Positions 38,981-53,500 of a stretch of 64,000 bases of DNA are shown piece after piece (within the stretch, counting starts at the first letter, position 1; each line of letters begins with the position of its first letter). The stretch comes from Xanthomonas theicola (GTDB lineage Bacteria; Pseudomonadota; Gammaproteobacteria; Xanthomonadales; Xanthomonadaceae). The stretch spans positions 2,644,001-2,708,000 of the forward strand of contig NZ_CP049017.1 in assembly GCF_014236795.1 (NCBI RefSeq), in the 5' to 3' direction. A model generated the notes under the pieces. That model worked only from the letters and a program-made list of their open reading frames with translations. It was not told the origin of the DNA and did no database searches. The position numbers were made by a program, and so were the translations under genes.

Positions 38981-39475
38981 TCACTTCGCTTCGACGAAGA
39001 TGTATTCGGCGCCGGTCGGCTGCACCACGGTCTGCACGCGGGCATTGTCGGCGGCGGCGCCGATGTAGACCACGCGCACGCCCTTCATGGTGTTCGGCTC
39101 GACCTTGGCGAAGGCGGCAGCGATCAGGTCGGCCATCTTGGCCGAGGCCGAGGAGCCGAACGCCAGCATGTTGCCCGACTGGATACCGCGGCCGATGGCG
39201 GTGGTGGCGCTCTCGACCTGGCGATCGTACTTGGCCTGGAACTCCGGGTCCGACTCCGGCGGCAGGTAGTACAGGAACGGGCTGTTGGTGATGTTGCCCA
39301 TGTTCTGGATCGCCACTTCCTGCAGGTACTTCTTCCAGCCGGCGTCGTCGTCCTTGGACGGCGCGGTCAGCGCCGGCTGCGCGTCGGCGGCGGGCGCGGC
39401 GGCCTCTTGCTTCTTGCAGGCGGTGAAGCCCAGTGCCAGCGAGGCGATCAGCAGCGCGCGTACGGTGTTCTTCAT
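38981..39475 (-). CDS. hypothetical lipoprotein
   Basis: A 164-residue protein with lipoprotein signal MKNTVRALLIASLALGFTAC (lipidated Cys20), an Ala/Pro-rich linker and a compact domain from residue 45 (AGWKKYLQEVAIQNMGNITNSPFLYYLPPESD). The regular helix-strand pattern and GVRVVYIGAAADNARVQTVV suggest an alpha/beta domain. No family recognised. Monocistronic, 36 bp downstream of coaD in the same direction. Confidence 0.75.
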   Translation of the reverse strand: MKNTVRALLIASLALGFTACKKQEAAAPAADAQPALTAPSKDDDAGWKKYLQEVAIQNMGNITNSPFLYYLPPESDPEFQAKYDRQVESATTAIGRGIQSGNMLAFGSSASAKMADLIAAAFAKVEPNTMKGVRVVYIGAAADNARVQTVVQPTGAEYIFVEAK

Positions 39476-39511
39476 GGATGACTCCCTTATTGTCTGTGAA
39501 TGGCGGACGGC

Positions 39512-43703
<4,192 letters not shown>

Positions 43704-44060
43704 CTAGTCTGGCGAGGACGCCCATCCATCAGCCTGGCGAGGCGATGGAGGGACTCCTGGCTCGCTTGCGACAGGTCCACTGCCTTGGGAATGACGCACT
43801 GGGCTAGTCGTCACCGAGTGGGATCCCCTGTCCGGGCGTTCGAGGGCGACTCCTCCGGTCACGCGCCGGAGCTTGTGCAATATGGAATTGGACTCCAAAC
43901 CGCTGCGCCGCTCAAACCGGGAGGACGTCGAATTCTGGAATCTTGCTACACGTGAATTTTGGCCAGTGTGATGTAATTCACGCGTCATCATTGGTCACTA
44001 GGTTACGCGGCCTGAGGACATGGACTGTGCCGTCCTCGCGAGCATGAACGAGGAATGCGC
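43704..44060 (+). other. upstream region of the mbtH-NRPS operon
   Basis: 357 bp without a supported gene. It should contain the promoter of the plus-strand biosynthetic operon. It is AT-richer than the cluster, and a clear inverted repeat lies at 43951-43982. Confidence 0.55.
43951..43982 (+). promoter_or_regulatory. inverted repeat upstream of mbtH, possible operator
   Basis: CGTGAATT (43951-43958), 16 bases, AATTCACG (43975-43982): two perfect 8-bp half-sites about two helical turns apart (24 bp centre to centre), some 80 bp before the mbtH start. No regulator gene is in the visible part of the cluster. Confidence 0.5.
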
Positions 44061-44279
44061 ATGGCGATCACCCCGGACGATACGACTCCCTATAAGGCCG
44101 TAGTCAATCACGAAGAACAGTATTCCGTCTGGCCCCTGGACCGGAACAACGCGCCAGGTTGGCGTGATACCGGGGTGTCGGGCACCAAGGCCGAGTGCCT
44201 GGCCTACATCGAGCGAGTGTGGATCGACATGCGGCCGTCGAGCCTACGTCAGCACATGCAAGACCAAGGTCTCGGTTGA
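44061..44279 (+). CDS. mbtH: MbtH-like protein
   Basis: A 72-residue MbtH-family chaperone. The family core is intact: [18 protein letters not shown], then [29 protein letters not shown] (NxExQYSxWP, PxGWxxxG, CLxxIxxxWTDMRP pattern). It binds and activates A domains. ATG 44061 has GAGGA 8 bases upstream; ATG 44055 is also possible. Four bases separate its stop from the NRPS start, so the two are co-translated. Confidence 0.95.
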   Translation: MAITPDDTTPYKAVVNHEEQYSVWPLDRNNAPGWRDTGVSGTKAECLAYIERVWIDMRPSSLRQHMQDQGLG

Positions 44280-44283
44280 CTCC

Positions 44284-47200
44284 GTGACCTCGCACGCCGA
44301 TCGGGGATCGCTGGCGGAGAAAAAAGCGGCGCTCTTGCAGAAGCTGCTGAAAACGCCGCTGCGGTCGACACCAGCCATTCAACCGAGGCCGCGCGTATTC
44401 AACGCTGGCCCGTGGCGAGCGCCCGCCTCGCGCGCGCAGCAGCGGTTGTGGTTCATCGACCGCATGGGCGATGCCATCCGGGCGTACTACATGTCCGTGT
44501 CGTTGCGATTCAAGGGCGCGTTGGATATTGAGACACTGCAGCACGCGCTTGACGCGCTAGTGGCGCGACACGAGTCGCTGCGCACGACCTTCGTGAACGT
44601 CGACGGCGAGTTGTTCCAGGAAATTGCGCCGCAGGGGCGCTTCTACATAGGACCAAGCGAGTCTTGTTTCGACCTCGAGACCGGGCCTCTGATACGGGGT
44701 CGGCTAACGCAGGTCTGCGTCGACGAGCACGTGCTCGACATCACCGTCCATCACATCGTCTCCGACGCGTGGTCCATCGGCGTGCTGACGCGCGAGCTCA
44801 TCGAGCTGTATGGCGCCCTCGACACACAACGCGAGCACCGGTTGCCGCCGGTGGCGGTGCAATACGCGGACTACGCGCACTGGGTCCGCCAACAGGACGC
44901 GATCGGCCCGCAGCTGGATTATTGGCGCGAGCGCCTGCGCGGGCTGCCGCCCGACATCGACCTGCCCACGGATCGGCCCTCTCCGGTCGCGCCGACGCAT
45001 CGTGGCGAGTCGGTCGAACTGGCGCTCGACGAAGCGCTCACCGCACGCGTGAAACATCTCGCGCAACGCCACGAGTTGACGCTGTACATGGTGCTGTGCA
45101 CGGCATGGGCCGTGTTGCTGTCGCGCATCTCGGGACACGCCGACATCGCTGTTGGCACGCAAGTCGCTGGCCGCGCGCGGCCCGAGATGGAAGGCACGAT
45201 CGGCGTGTTCGTGAACTCGCTCGTGCTTCGCGTCGGCGTGGACGCCAACGCGCGCGTCGACGAGCTGCTCCAGCACGTCAAGGCGGTGACGCTGGGCGCC
45301 TACGATCATCAGGACGTGCCGTTCGACCGGGTCGTCGAAGCGCTGCAACCACCGCGTAGCGTGACGCGCAATCCGCTGTACCAAGTCATGTTCGTCATGA
45401 CGAGCACGCCGCGGGGGGCGTTGCGTCTACCCCAGGCGACCGTCAGCGTGGAGTTCGGCAGCACGGGCTATGCCACCGTCGATCTGCTGCTGCTGCTCGA
45501 GGATTGCGGCTCCCGGGTTCAGGGCACCCTGGACTACGCCGTCGACTTGTTCAATCGCGACACCACCGAGCGCTGGCGCGATTGCTTCCTCGAAGTGCTA
45601 CGCGCCATGGTGCGGGACCCCGACGTGCGCGTTGGCGACCTTGGCGCGCTGCCCCCGGTGCAGCGTAGGCAGGTCCTCGAGCAGTTCAACGCCACCTGCG
45701 CCTCGTATCCACGCACGCAGTTGCTCCACGAATTGTTCGAAGAACAGGTGGCGCGCACGCCCCAGGCCACGGCGCTGATTCACCAGGGTCGCGTGCTGAC
45801 CTACGCGCAGCTGGACGCCAGGGCCGATCGACTCGCCGCGCGACTGCACGCGCAGGGGGTAGGTCCCGATCGATTGGTGGCCGTGCAGCTGGAGCGCGGC
45901 GCCGACATGGTGATCGCGTTGCTCGGCGTCTTGAAGGCGGGCGGCGCGTATCTACCGATCGACCCCGCGCTGCCTCACGACCGGCAGGCCTATATGCGCG
46001 AAGACGCGGCGCCCGCCGTGGTGCTGACCGACATAGAGACGGGCGAGCCGGCCCCGGTCGTCGCGCTCCGGAGAGCGACGCCGCTGAATCTGGCCTATGT
46101 GATCTACACGTCGGGCTCCACGGGCAAGCCCAAGGGCGTGATGATCCAGCACGAGAGCGTGGTCAACTTTCTAAGCTCGATGCGCGAACGGCCGGGCATC
46201 GAATCGTCCGACGTACTGCTCGCCGCGACGACGCTGTCGTTCGACATCGCGGGACTGGAGTTGCTGCTGCCGCTGCTGCATGGCGCCACGGTTGTGCTGG
46301 CGAACCAGGATGCGCGACAGCTGCTGCGCCTGATGGATGAGCACGCCATCACGATGATGCAGGCCACGCCCGTCACCTGGCGAATGCTGATCGACGCGGG
46401 CTGGCAGGGCCGGGCCAACCTCAAGGCGCTGTGCGGTGGCGAAGCCCTCACCGTGGACCTCGCACGACAGCTGATCGGCCGGGTCGGTTCCTTGTGGAAT
46501 CTGTACGGACCGACGGAAACGACCATCTGGTCCTGTGTCCATCAGGTCGCCGCGCCGACGCCCGATGACGGCCCGGTGGAGCCGATCGGCCGGCCCATCG
46601 CCAATACGCGCGTCTACGTGCTGGACAGCGCGTTGCAGCCGGTGCCCATCGGTGTCACCGGCGAGATATTCATCGCGGGAGACGGACTGGCGCGAGGCTA
46701 TCTCAACCGGCCCGCGTTGACCGCGGAGCGGTTTCTCGCCGATCCCTTCGCGTCGGGGCGCATGTATCGCACTGGCGACCTCGGCCGCTGGCGCGCGGAT
46801 GGCGCGTTGCGCTATCTCGGCCGCAACGACCGCCAGGTCAAGATTCGCGGCTTCCGCATCGAGATCGAGGAGATCGAGGCATGCCTGCGGCGGGACCCCC
46901 GCGTGAAGGAGGCGGTGGTGCTGCCCGCCGGCGACAGCCTCGTTGCATACCTGATCGGCCACGATGCCGACGTCGCTTCGCTCCGCGAGGGCCTGCGCGC
47001 GTGGCTGCCGGACTACATGATTCCGAACGCGTGGCGGTTCATGGAGCGTTTCCCGCTCACGCCCAGTGGCAAGGTCGATCGGAGCGCCTTACCGGCCCTG
47101 GACGGTCCGATCGCCGGCCGCGCTTCCTATGTCGAGCCTCGAACAGAGGCCGAACGCACCATCACCGACCTCTGGGCGCAAGTGCTCAAGATCGACGCGG

Positions 47201-48543
47201 TCGGCGTGCACGACAACTTCTTCGAGCTCGGGGGCCATTCGATGCTGGCGCTGCGAGCGTTGTACCGGATCAACGAGGCGCTCAGGAGCCAGTTGACCGC
47301 CGCCGACCTCTATCGCAGTCCGACGGCCGAAGCGCTTGCGCGCCGGCTCGATGACGGCGAGGTGGACGATCCGCGCATCGACCTGCAGCGCGAGGCCCGG
47401 CTGGATGCGGCGATCGTGCCTCATCCCGGGCACCGCCCGCTCGAGCCGCGATCGATCCTGCTGACGGGCGCCACCGGGTTCGTGGGTCGATTCCTGCTGG
47501 CGCAACTCCTCCATGACACGAGCGCCACCGTCCACTGCCTGGTGCGTGCGCGCTCGAACCAGGAGGCGTCGACGCGCCTGCGGGACGTGTTGACCACCTC
47601 GGGGCTTTGGCAGGACGACTGGGCCGACCGGGTCGTGGCCGTGCCCGGCGATCTGCGTGCGCCGCGCTTCGATGTCGAGGGCGTGGACACGGTCTATCAC
47701 TGCGCCACAAGGATGAACCATTTGGAGGCGTACGCGTCCGCCAAGCTGGAGAACGTCGCGGCCAGCGAGGCGCTCCTCCGCTATGCCACCGAGCGGTCGC
47801 CGAAAATCATTCATTTCATTTCCACCCTGGATGTGTTCAGCGCCGATACGCCCGGTGGCGCGGAGCGACGCGTCGCCGAGCACACGCCGATCGACCACGA
47901 GGTCCATCGCGAAAGCCAGGGCTACACTGCCAGCAAGTGGGTCAGCGAGAAGCTGTTCCTGCTGGCCCAGGAACGCGGCATCCCCTGCAATATCTTCAGG
48001 TTGGGACTGGTGTGGGCGGACGCCCAGCAGGGTCGCTACGATCCCCTGCAGCGCGAAGACCGCATCCTGCGCTCCTGCCTGGAATCGGGCTACGGCATCC
48101 AGGACTACCACTACGACCGACCGCCGATTCCGGTCGACTACCTGGCTAGCGCGGTCGTGCGCCTCGCGAACAAACAGGCGGAAGGGGGCGGCGTCTTTCA
48201 CGTCGCCGCTCGGGAACAAATGCGGGAAGGGGTCTTCGAGCGGTGCAACGCCATCGCCGACACGAATCTGGAACTGCTCCCGCTGTATGAGTGGACCCGT
48301 GCGATCCAGCGTCTCCACCTGCAGGGCCGCGACCTGCCCATCGTACCGCTGATCGAACCCTCGTTCGCACTGGACGAAGACGCTTTCTACGCAATGGAGC
48401 GAGCGCAGACGCGCAAGCCGCGCTTTGACTGCGCGCGCACCCACGACCTGCTCGAGCGCGAGGAACTGCCCATACCGGCATTGAACGACGACCTGCTACG
48501 GACCTGCGTCAGACACCTTTTGTCTCTGGAGAATCGACGATGA
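44284..48543 (+). CDS. NRPS, C-A-T-R (glycine-type A domain, reductive release)
   Basis: A 1419-residue single-module synthetase starting at GTG 44284. C domain about 40-470 with His156-His157-IVS-Asp161-Ala (DA where most have DG). A domain about 500-930 with YVIYTSGSTGKPKG and YGPTETTIWS; its specificity residues read by eye against GrsA are D-I-L-Q-L-G-L-I-W, which equals the glycine code as I remember it. Carrier domain with phosphopantetheine Ser986 in FFELGGHSML. Reductase domain from about 1055: NADPH loop LTGATGFVGRFLLAQLL and active Tyr1214-x3-Lys1218 in GYTASKWVSEK. The R domain would release the chain as an aldehyde or alcohol. No thioesterase. With no loading start of its own, it needs an upstream NRPS, presumably the 50.6-57.4 kb protein. 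Confidence 0.92.
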   Translation: MTSHADRGSLAEKKAALLQKLLKTPLRSTPAIQPRPRVFNAGPWRAPASRAQQRLWFIDRMGDAIRAYYMSVSLRFKGALDIETLQHALDALVARHESLRTTFVNVDGELFQEIAPQGRFYIGPSESCFDLETGPLIRGRLTQVCVDEHVLDITVHHIVSDAWSIGVLTRELIELYGALDTQREHRLPPVAVQYADYAHWVRQQDAIGPQLDYWRERLRGLPPDIDLPTDRPSPVAPTHRGESVELALDEALTARVKHLAQRHELTLYMVLCTAWAVLLSRISGHADIAVGTQVAGRARPEMEGTIGVFVNSLVLRVGVDANARVDELLQHVKAVTLGAYDHQDVPFDRVVEALQPPRSVTRNPLYQVMFVMTSTPRGALRLPQATVSVEFGSTGYATVDLLLLLEDCGSRVQGTLDYAVDLFNRDTTERWRDCFLEVLRAMVRDPDVRVGDLGALPPVQRRQVLEQFNATCASYPRTQLLHELFEEQVARTPQATALIHQGRVLTYAQLDARADRLAARLHAQGVGPDRLVAVQLERGADMVIALLGVLKAGGAYLPIDPALPHDRQAYMREDAAPAVVLTDIETGEPAPVVALRRATPLNLAYVIYTSGSTGKPKGVMIQHESVVNFLSSMRERPGIESSDVLLAATTLSFDIAGLELLLPLLHGATVVLANQDARQLLRLMDEHAITMMQATPVTWRMLIDAGWQGRANLKALCGGEALTVDLARQLIGRVGSLWNLYGPTETTIWSCVHQVAAPTPDDGPVEPIGRPIANTRVYVLDSALQPVPIGVTGEIFIAGDGLARGYLNRPALTAERFLADPFASGRMYRTGDLGRWRADGALRYLGRNDRQVKIRGFRIEIEEIEACLRRDPRVKEAVVLPAGDSLVAYLIGHDADVASLREGLRAWLPDYMIPNAWRFMERFPLTPSGKVDRSALPALDGPIAGRASYVEPRTEAERTITDLWAQVLKIDAVGVHDNFFELGGHSMLALRALYRINEALRSQLTAADLYRSPTAEALARRLDDGEVDDPRIDLQREARLDAAIVPHPGHRPLEPRSILLTGATGFVGRFLLAQLLHDTSATVHCLVRARSNQEASTRLRDVLTTSGLWQDDWADRVVAVPGDLRAPRFDVEGVDTVYHCATRMNHLEAYASAKLENVAASEALLRYATERSPKIIHFISTLDVFSADTPGGAERRVAEHTPIDHEVHRESQGYTASKWVSEKLFLLAQERGIPCNIFRLGLVWADAQQGRYDPLQREDRILRSCLESGYGIQDYHYDRPPIPVDYLASAVVRLANKQAEGGGVFHVAAREQMREGVFERCNAIADTNLELLPLYEWTRAIQRLHLQGRDLPIVPLIEPSFALDEDAFYAMERAQTRKPRFDCARTHDLLEREELPIPALNDDLLRTCVRHLLSLENRR

Positions 48544-49301
48544 GCGCACTCAGCGCGGTGTTTTACCGCAACTATCTGTTGCGCCGGAAGAATCCTTTTC
48601 TGATGTTCTGGGATGTCGTGGCGCCCATCGCCTACCTGTTGCTGTTCGGCATCGGCTACGAACAGCTGCTGGGCGGGGGGCTTGAGATCGACGGCGAGCA
48701 CGTTCGCTACACGACGTTCCTGGTTTCGGGCGTGCTCGGACTGGTGACCTTCGGCATCGCGGTCAACACGTCCTGGAGCTTTTTCATGGACCGGGATTCG
48801 GGCATGGCCGAGGAGATGCTCACCTATCCGCTCACCCGGCCCCAGATCCTGCTCGGCAAGCTCGCGTTCAACATCGCGCTCGCCCTGGCGAGCTCCACGC
48901 TGGTTCTCCTGGTCGGGGGATTGGTGACGGACATTCCCGTGCGGCCGGAGATGCTGCCGCTGATCCTCGCCGTGACGATCCTGTCGCAGACCACCCAGTT
49001 CTTCGTCTTCGACATGGTGGCCATCAAGATCAACCAGATGGACGCCTACAACGCCGTCGTCGGCGTGCTGTACGTGCTGCTGATGTTCCTGAGCCCGATG
49101 TTCTATCCGCTGACCGACATGCCGCTCTGGTTCAAGGTCGTTTCCTACCTCAACCCCATGACGTGGCAGATCGACCTGCTGCGCTTCGCCCTGCTCGGCG
49201 TAGGCGACCCGCAGCAGCTTCTCATCGAGGGCGCTGCGCTGGTGGCGGTCACCGTCGCGGGCGTGGCGATCGGTCTGCGTTCGCTGCATCACCAACCCTG
49301 A
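48540..49301 (+). CDS. ABC-2 type permease (first of two paralogues)
   Basis: A 253-residue protein with six membrane helices of the ABC2_membrane family, NodJ/DrrB-like: FYRNYLLRRKNPFLMFWDVVAPIAYLLLFG at the start and LSPMFYPLTDMPLWFKVVSYLNPMTWQIDLLRFALLG near the end. Overlaps the NRPS stop (ATGA). It is clearly related to the permease at 58524-59285, which has the ATPase gene. No ATPase lies here, so it probably shares that one, forming a heterodimeric exporter for the product. Confidence 0.9.
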   Translation: MSALSAVFYRNYLLRRKNPFLMFWDVVAPIAYLLLFGIGYEQLLGGGLEIDGEHVRYTTFLVSGVLGLVTFGIAVNTSWSFFMDRDSGMAEEMLTYPLTRPQILLGKLAFNIALALASSTLVLLVGGLVTDIPVRPEMLPLILAVTILSQTTQFFVFDMVAIKINQMDAYNAVVGVLYVLLMFLSPMFYPLTDMPLWFKVVSYLNPMTWQIDLLRFALLGVGDPQQLLIEGAALVAVTVAGVAIGLRSLHHQP

Positions 49302-49323
49302 TCACGCATTCGAGGATCCACTC

Positions 49324-50376
49324 GTGCACGCCATGGACTCATACACCCGCACCGGCCGCTGGAATCCCGACGATCTCGACTACCGTGCACTGGTGAACGA
49401 ATGGCACGTCGTGGCGAAGACCACGGAAGTGACGGCGGACCAGGCCTTCCCCTGCACGCTGCTGGGTGAGAAACTGGTGCTGTGGCGCTCGGCCGGTACG
49501 CTGCTGGCCTGGGCCGATCACTGCCCCCACCGGGGCGCGCCGCTGTCGTTGGGCCGCATCAACAACTGTCGGATCGCCTGCCCCTATCACGGCTGGGAGT
49601 TCGATGCCGACGCCCGTCGGGTGCACGTGCCTGCGCACCCCGAGCTGACGAAGGCCGTCGACACGCCGATCCGCCGGTTCGCGGTGGCCGAGCGCTGCGG
49701 CTTCGTGTGGGTGTGCATCGGCGAGCCGCGCGGCGACATCCCGCGCATTCCCAAGTTCGACGACCCGAGCTTCCGCAAGAGCTATACCGGGCCGTACCTG
49801 TTCCGGGCGAACGCGCTTCGCTGCATCGACAATTTCATCGATGCCACGCACTTCCCTTTCGTGCATTCCGGCATCAACGGTCGCCCCGAAGCGCCGGACA
49901 CGACGATCGACTACCAGGTGACCGAGCACGACGGCGAGCTGCAGACCTCCGAGTTCTCGGTGGTCCAGCCGGATGCCGACGCGCGCGGCATCCAGCTCCA
50001 GGTGCGCTATCGCTACTACTGCCTGGCGCCGACGGTGGCCTATTCCGACAAGGATACCGGCTCCGGCGAACACTGGTTCACGTGGGCCGCCGTCACACCC
50101 GTGGACCGCGACGCGTCCAAGTTCTGGCTGCTCATGTGCTTCAATCACGCGGCGGAGATTCCGCAGCAGGACATCGAACGCCGCCAGTCGCGGATCTTCG
50201 ACGACGGCGATCGCTGGATCGTCGAGTCGCAGCGGCCCGTGCAGATGCCGCTGGGCATCTCGCCCGAGATGCACGTAAAGAGCGACCGTCTCGGTGTCGC
50301 CTACCGCAAGTGGGTCTACCGGCTGGCCATGGCGAACGCGGCGCCGGTCGCCGCCACGGAAACCGAACCGGCGTGA
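49324..50376 (+). CDS. Rieske non-haem iron oxygenase
   Basis: A 350-residue oxygenase. Rieske [2Fe-2S] domain: CPHRGAPLSLG and CPYHGWEFD (Cys-x-His-x17-Cys-x2-His). Mononuclear iron site: NFIDATHFPFVH (Asp and two His in NxxDxxHxxxxH). Close in layout to PobA/VanA-type single-component terminal oxygenases, which need a separate reductase, not seen here. Likely tailors the peptide by hydroxylation, desaturation or demethylation. Start GTG 49324 has GAGG 8 bases upstream; ATG 49333 is the alternative. Confidence 0.9.
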   Translation: MHAMDSYTRTGRWNPDDLDYRALVNEWHVVAKTTEVTADQAFPCTLLGEKLVLWRSAGTLLAWADHCPHRGAPLSLGRINNCRIACPYHGWEFDADARRVHVPAHPELTKAVDTPIRRFAVAERCGFVWVCIGEPRGDIPRIPKFDDPSFRKSYTGPYLFRANALRCIDNFIDATHFPFVHSGINGRPEAPDTTIDYQVTEHDGELQTSEFSVVQPDADARGIQLQVRYRYYCLAPTVAYSDKDTGSGEHWFTWAAVTPVDRDASKFWLLMCFNHAAEIPQQDIERRQSRIFDDGDRWIVESQRPVQMPLGISPEMHVKSDRLGVAYRKWVYRLAMANAAPVAATETEPA

Positions 50377-50535
50377 ACCGGCGCAGTGCGTCCCACGATA
50401 GCCGCCAGTCCGGCGATCGTGGTCGTGCCGGATAGGTGGCGTAGCGCACGGTGACCGGACAGGCCTCCTTGGTCCGCATGGCACTTGCAGCCACGTCTTG
50501 CCTCCTCCGAACACGGAACGAAACGTGAAACAACG

Positions 50536-50570
50536 AACGCCGTCGTCGCAGGTCTGCGACGACGGCGTTT
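50536..50570. terminator. bidirectional terminator between convergent operons
   Basis: A perfect 15-bp stem (AACGCCGTCGTCGCA) with a GGTC loop, starting with AA and ending TTT. It separates the Rieske gene from the convergent megasynthase, whose stop is 17 bp away. Confidence 0.88.
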
Positions 50571-50586
50571 GCCGGATCCGGTTCTA

Positions 50587-53500
50587 TTAGACAGGCAGGG
50601 CGAGCGTGGCGTCGATCTCCTCCGCGGAAAGCGAGTCGACATAAGCCAGCACGGCCTGCTCCACGATCGCCGCGAGCCCGGCAACCGTGGGCGCGCCGAA
50701 GAAGTCGCGCACCTGCACGGCGACCTGGTAGGCGTCCTTGATCCGCATGAGCACCTGCACCGACTTCAGCGAGTTGCCGCCGAGGTTGAAGAAGTTGTCG
50801 CTACGACCGACGCGTTCGAGCTTCAGCACCTTTGCCCACAACGCCGCCAGTTCCACTTCGAGTTCCGATCGAGGCGCTTCGTAGGTGGATCGCGCGGTGA
50901 AGTCGCTCTTGCTCGGCGCCGGTAGGCGTTGGCGGTCGAGCTTGCCGGAGGGCGTGAGCGGCAGATCGTCCATGAAGATGTACGCCGCGGGCAGCATGTA
51001 GTGAGGCAGCACGCTCTCCGCGTGAGCCGCCAGGTCCTGCGCGGACCGGCTGTCGCTCACGACATAGGCCAGCAGCTCGGCGCCGCCACTTGTATCCGTC
51101 CGCACGCTGACGGCGCACAGCCGCACCGTGGAATGGCGCGACAGCACAGCCTCGATCTCGGCGATCTCCACCCGGCATCCGCGGATCTTGACCTGCGTGT
51201 CGATGCGACCGACGTACTCGATCTGCCCATCCTCCAGGAAACGGCCGAGGTCGCCGGTGCGATACAGGCGCTCGCCTGGTTCGAGCGCGTACGGATGGGC
51301 GACGAACCTCTCGGCCGTCAGCGCGGGGCGGTTCTGGTAGCCTCGCGCCAGGCCGTCGATGCCCGCCACGCAGATCTCCCCCGGCACGTACGGGGGCACC
51401 GGATTCAGCGCCGCGTCGAGCACGAACAACCGATAGATGCCGTTGGGGCGACCCACGGGCACCGTGGCGGACTCGCTCCACTCCGAGCCCGTCCACAACG
51501 CAACCTCGGCGGTCTCCGTCTGGCCATAGGTGCTATGGAACTCACTCTGCGTGAAGTGCTGCTTGAAGCGCTCCAGCAGCCGCGCGGGCATCGCCTCACC
51601 CGTCACGGCGAGCCATTGGAGGTCCGGATACACCCGGGGCGGCGCATAGCTGAGATACGCATCCAGCATGGAGGGCACGAAATACGCGAACGCGGTGCCG
51701 GGCGCGGCGAGCAGCTCGCCGAGGTGCATGACGTCGGATTCCGCCCGCGCGTCCGCCATGAGGATGGTGGCGCCGGCCATCAGCGGGCCGAAGATCTCCC
51801 AGATGGACAGGTCGAAGATCAGCGGTGTCTTCAGGACCACCCGATCGCCCACCGCCAGCGGATAGCGCCGCCGCAACCATTCCAGCCGGTTCATGACGCC
51901 CCGGTGCTCGAGCACCACGCCCTTCGGCGCGCCCGTCGAGCCCGACGTGTAGTACACGTAGGCGATGTTCTGGGCCGCGACGGGGACGTCGAGGTTGGTG
52001 TCGTCCCCGTCGAGGGGTTCGGCCAGTTCCTGCGCGGTCAGGAGCATTTTCAGGCGCGCGTCGGCCGCGATGGTGCGGACGCGCTCGCTCGGGAAATGCG
52101 GGTCGAGCGGCACGAAGCCCGCGCCCGCCTTGAGTACGGCCAGGATCGCCGTGACCATCTCGACGGACCGCTCCACGGAAATGCCAACCAGCGATTCCAC
52201 GCCGACGCCCGCGGCGACGAGCCGCCGCGCCAATCGGTTCGCCCTGGCGTTGAGCGCGCGATAGCTCACCGCCGCGCTCGTCGTCTGGATCGCGATCTCG
52301 TCCGGCGTACGCCGTGCCTGCGCTTCGAAGCGCACGTGGGCCGGTTGCAAGTCCGGGTATCGCGCGAAGCCGCTGTTGGAACGGCGAATCAGCGCGTCGC
52401 ACTCCGCCCGCGTCGCCATGGGCAGCGCGTCGAGCGGCGTCGATGGCGCCTGGGTCGCGGCGGTCACCACGTTGAGGAACGCCGCGACGAAACGCTGCGC
52501 CTCGCCTTCGCTCAACCGATCGGTGCTGTATTCCAGCTCGCCGCGCAGGCCTTGCGCACCCGAGCGGATCGAGCAGGTCACATCCACCTTCGAGGTGCCG
52601 GAGTGAACGATCACCTCCTCCACGGACGCCGCGCCGAGACGCTGCGTTTCATCGAGCGGAATCGTCTGCATCACGAACATCGCCTGGAACAGCGGGTTGC
52701 GGCTGCCCTCGCGCGCGCAGTCCCCCTGCGCCTCGACGATCTCGTCGAACGGCAGTTCCTGATGGGCCAGCGCGGCGGCCAGGCGCTCGGCCGTCTGCTC
52801 CACCAGGTCACTGAACCGCATCTGCGACGTGAACGTCATCCGCAGCGGCAGGGTGTTGGCAAAGAAGCCCACGACGCCTTCCGTCTCCGGCAGCGACCGA
52901 CACGCCACCGGCACGCCGATCACGAGCTGGTCCTGGCGCGTGTACCGATGCAGCGTGGCCAGGAACGCGCTGAGCAGGATCACGTACTCGGTGGTGCCAT
53001 GCCGCTCGGCGGCCTGCCGGGTGGCGTGGGTCGAGACGGCATCGAACGGACACAGTTCCATGGCCCCACGCGTGGTTTGCTCGGCCTGTGGCCCGCCGCG
53101 GCGCCCGAGTTGCAGCAACGGCAACTCGCCGGCGAGCTCCTGCCGCCAGAAGGCGCGCTGCACATCCGCCGCCGCGCTCGACAGCCAGGCGCGTTGCCAC
53201 TGCGCATAGTCGGCGTACTGGAACGCCGGCGGCGGCAGCGGTTCGGCGCCAGCGTAGAGCGCCATCAGCTCGCGCCAGACGACGGCCAGCGACCACGCAT
53301 CCCACATCGCGTGATGGAAATTGACGAACCATAGGGCTTGGTCCTCGGCGATGTGGATGCACAGGGAGCGCACCAGCGGTGCCGCGGTGAGATCGAACGG
53401 CACGCTGGCTTCGGCGTTGGCCACGGCCAGCGCCTCGGCGAGGCTGTTGGCGCTCAGGCGGCGTGAGCGGATCTCCATGGGCGCGGCGATCTCCTGCCAG

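Noticed and set aside
43704..43991. 95-codon frame on the minus strand upstream of mbtH
   Set aside because: Composition is unlike a protein (Ser/Arg/Gly-rich without pattern), and no start signal was seen.
50377..50535. Short frames between the Rieske gene and the terminator
   Set aside because: No family-like content; they overlap the terminator region and lack RBS support.
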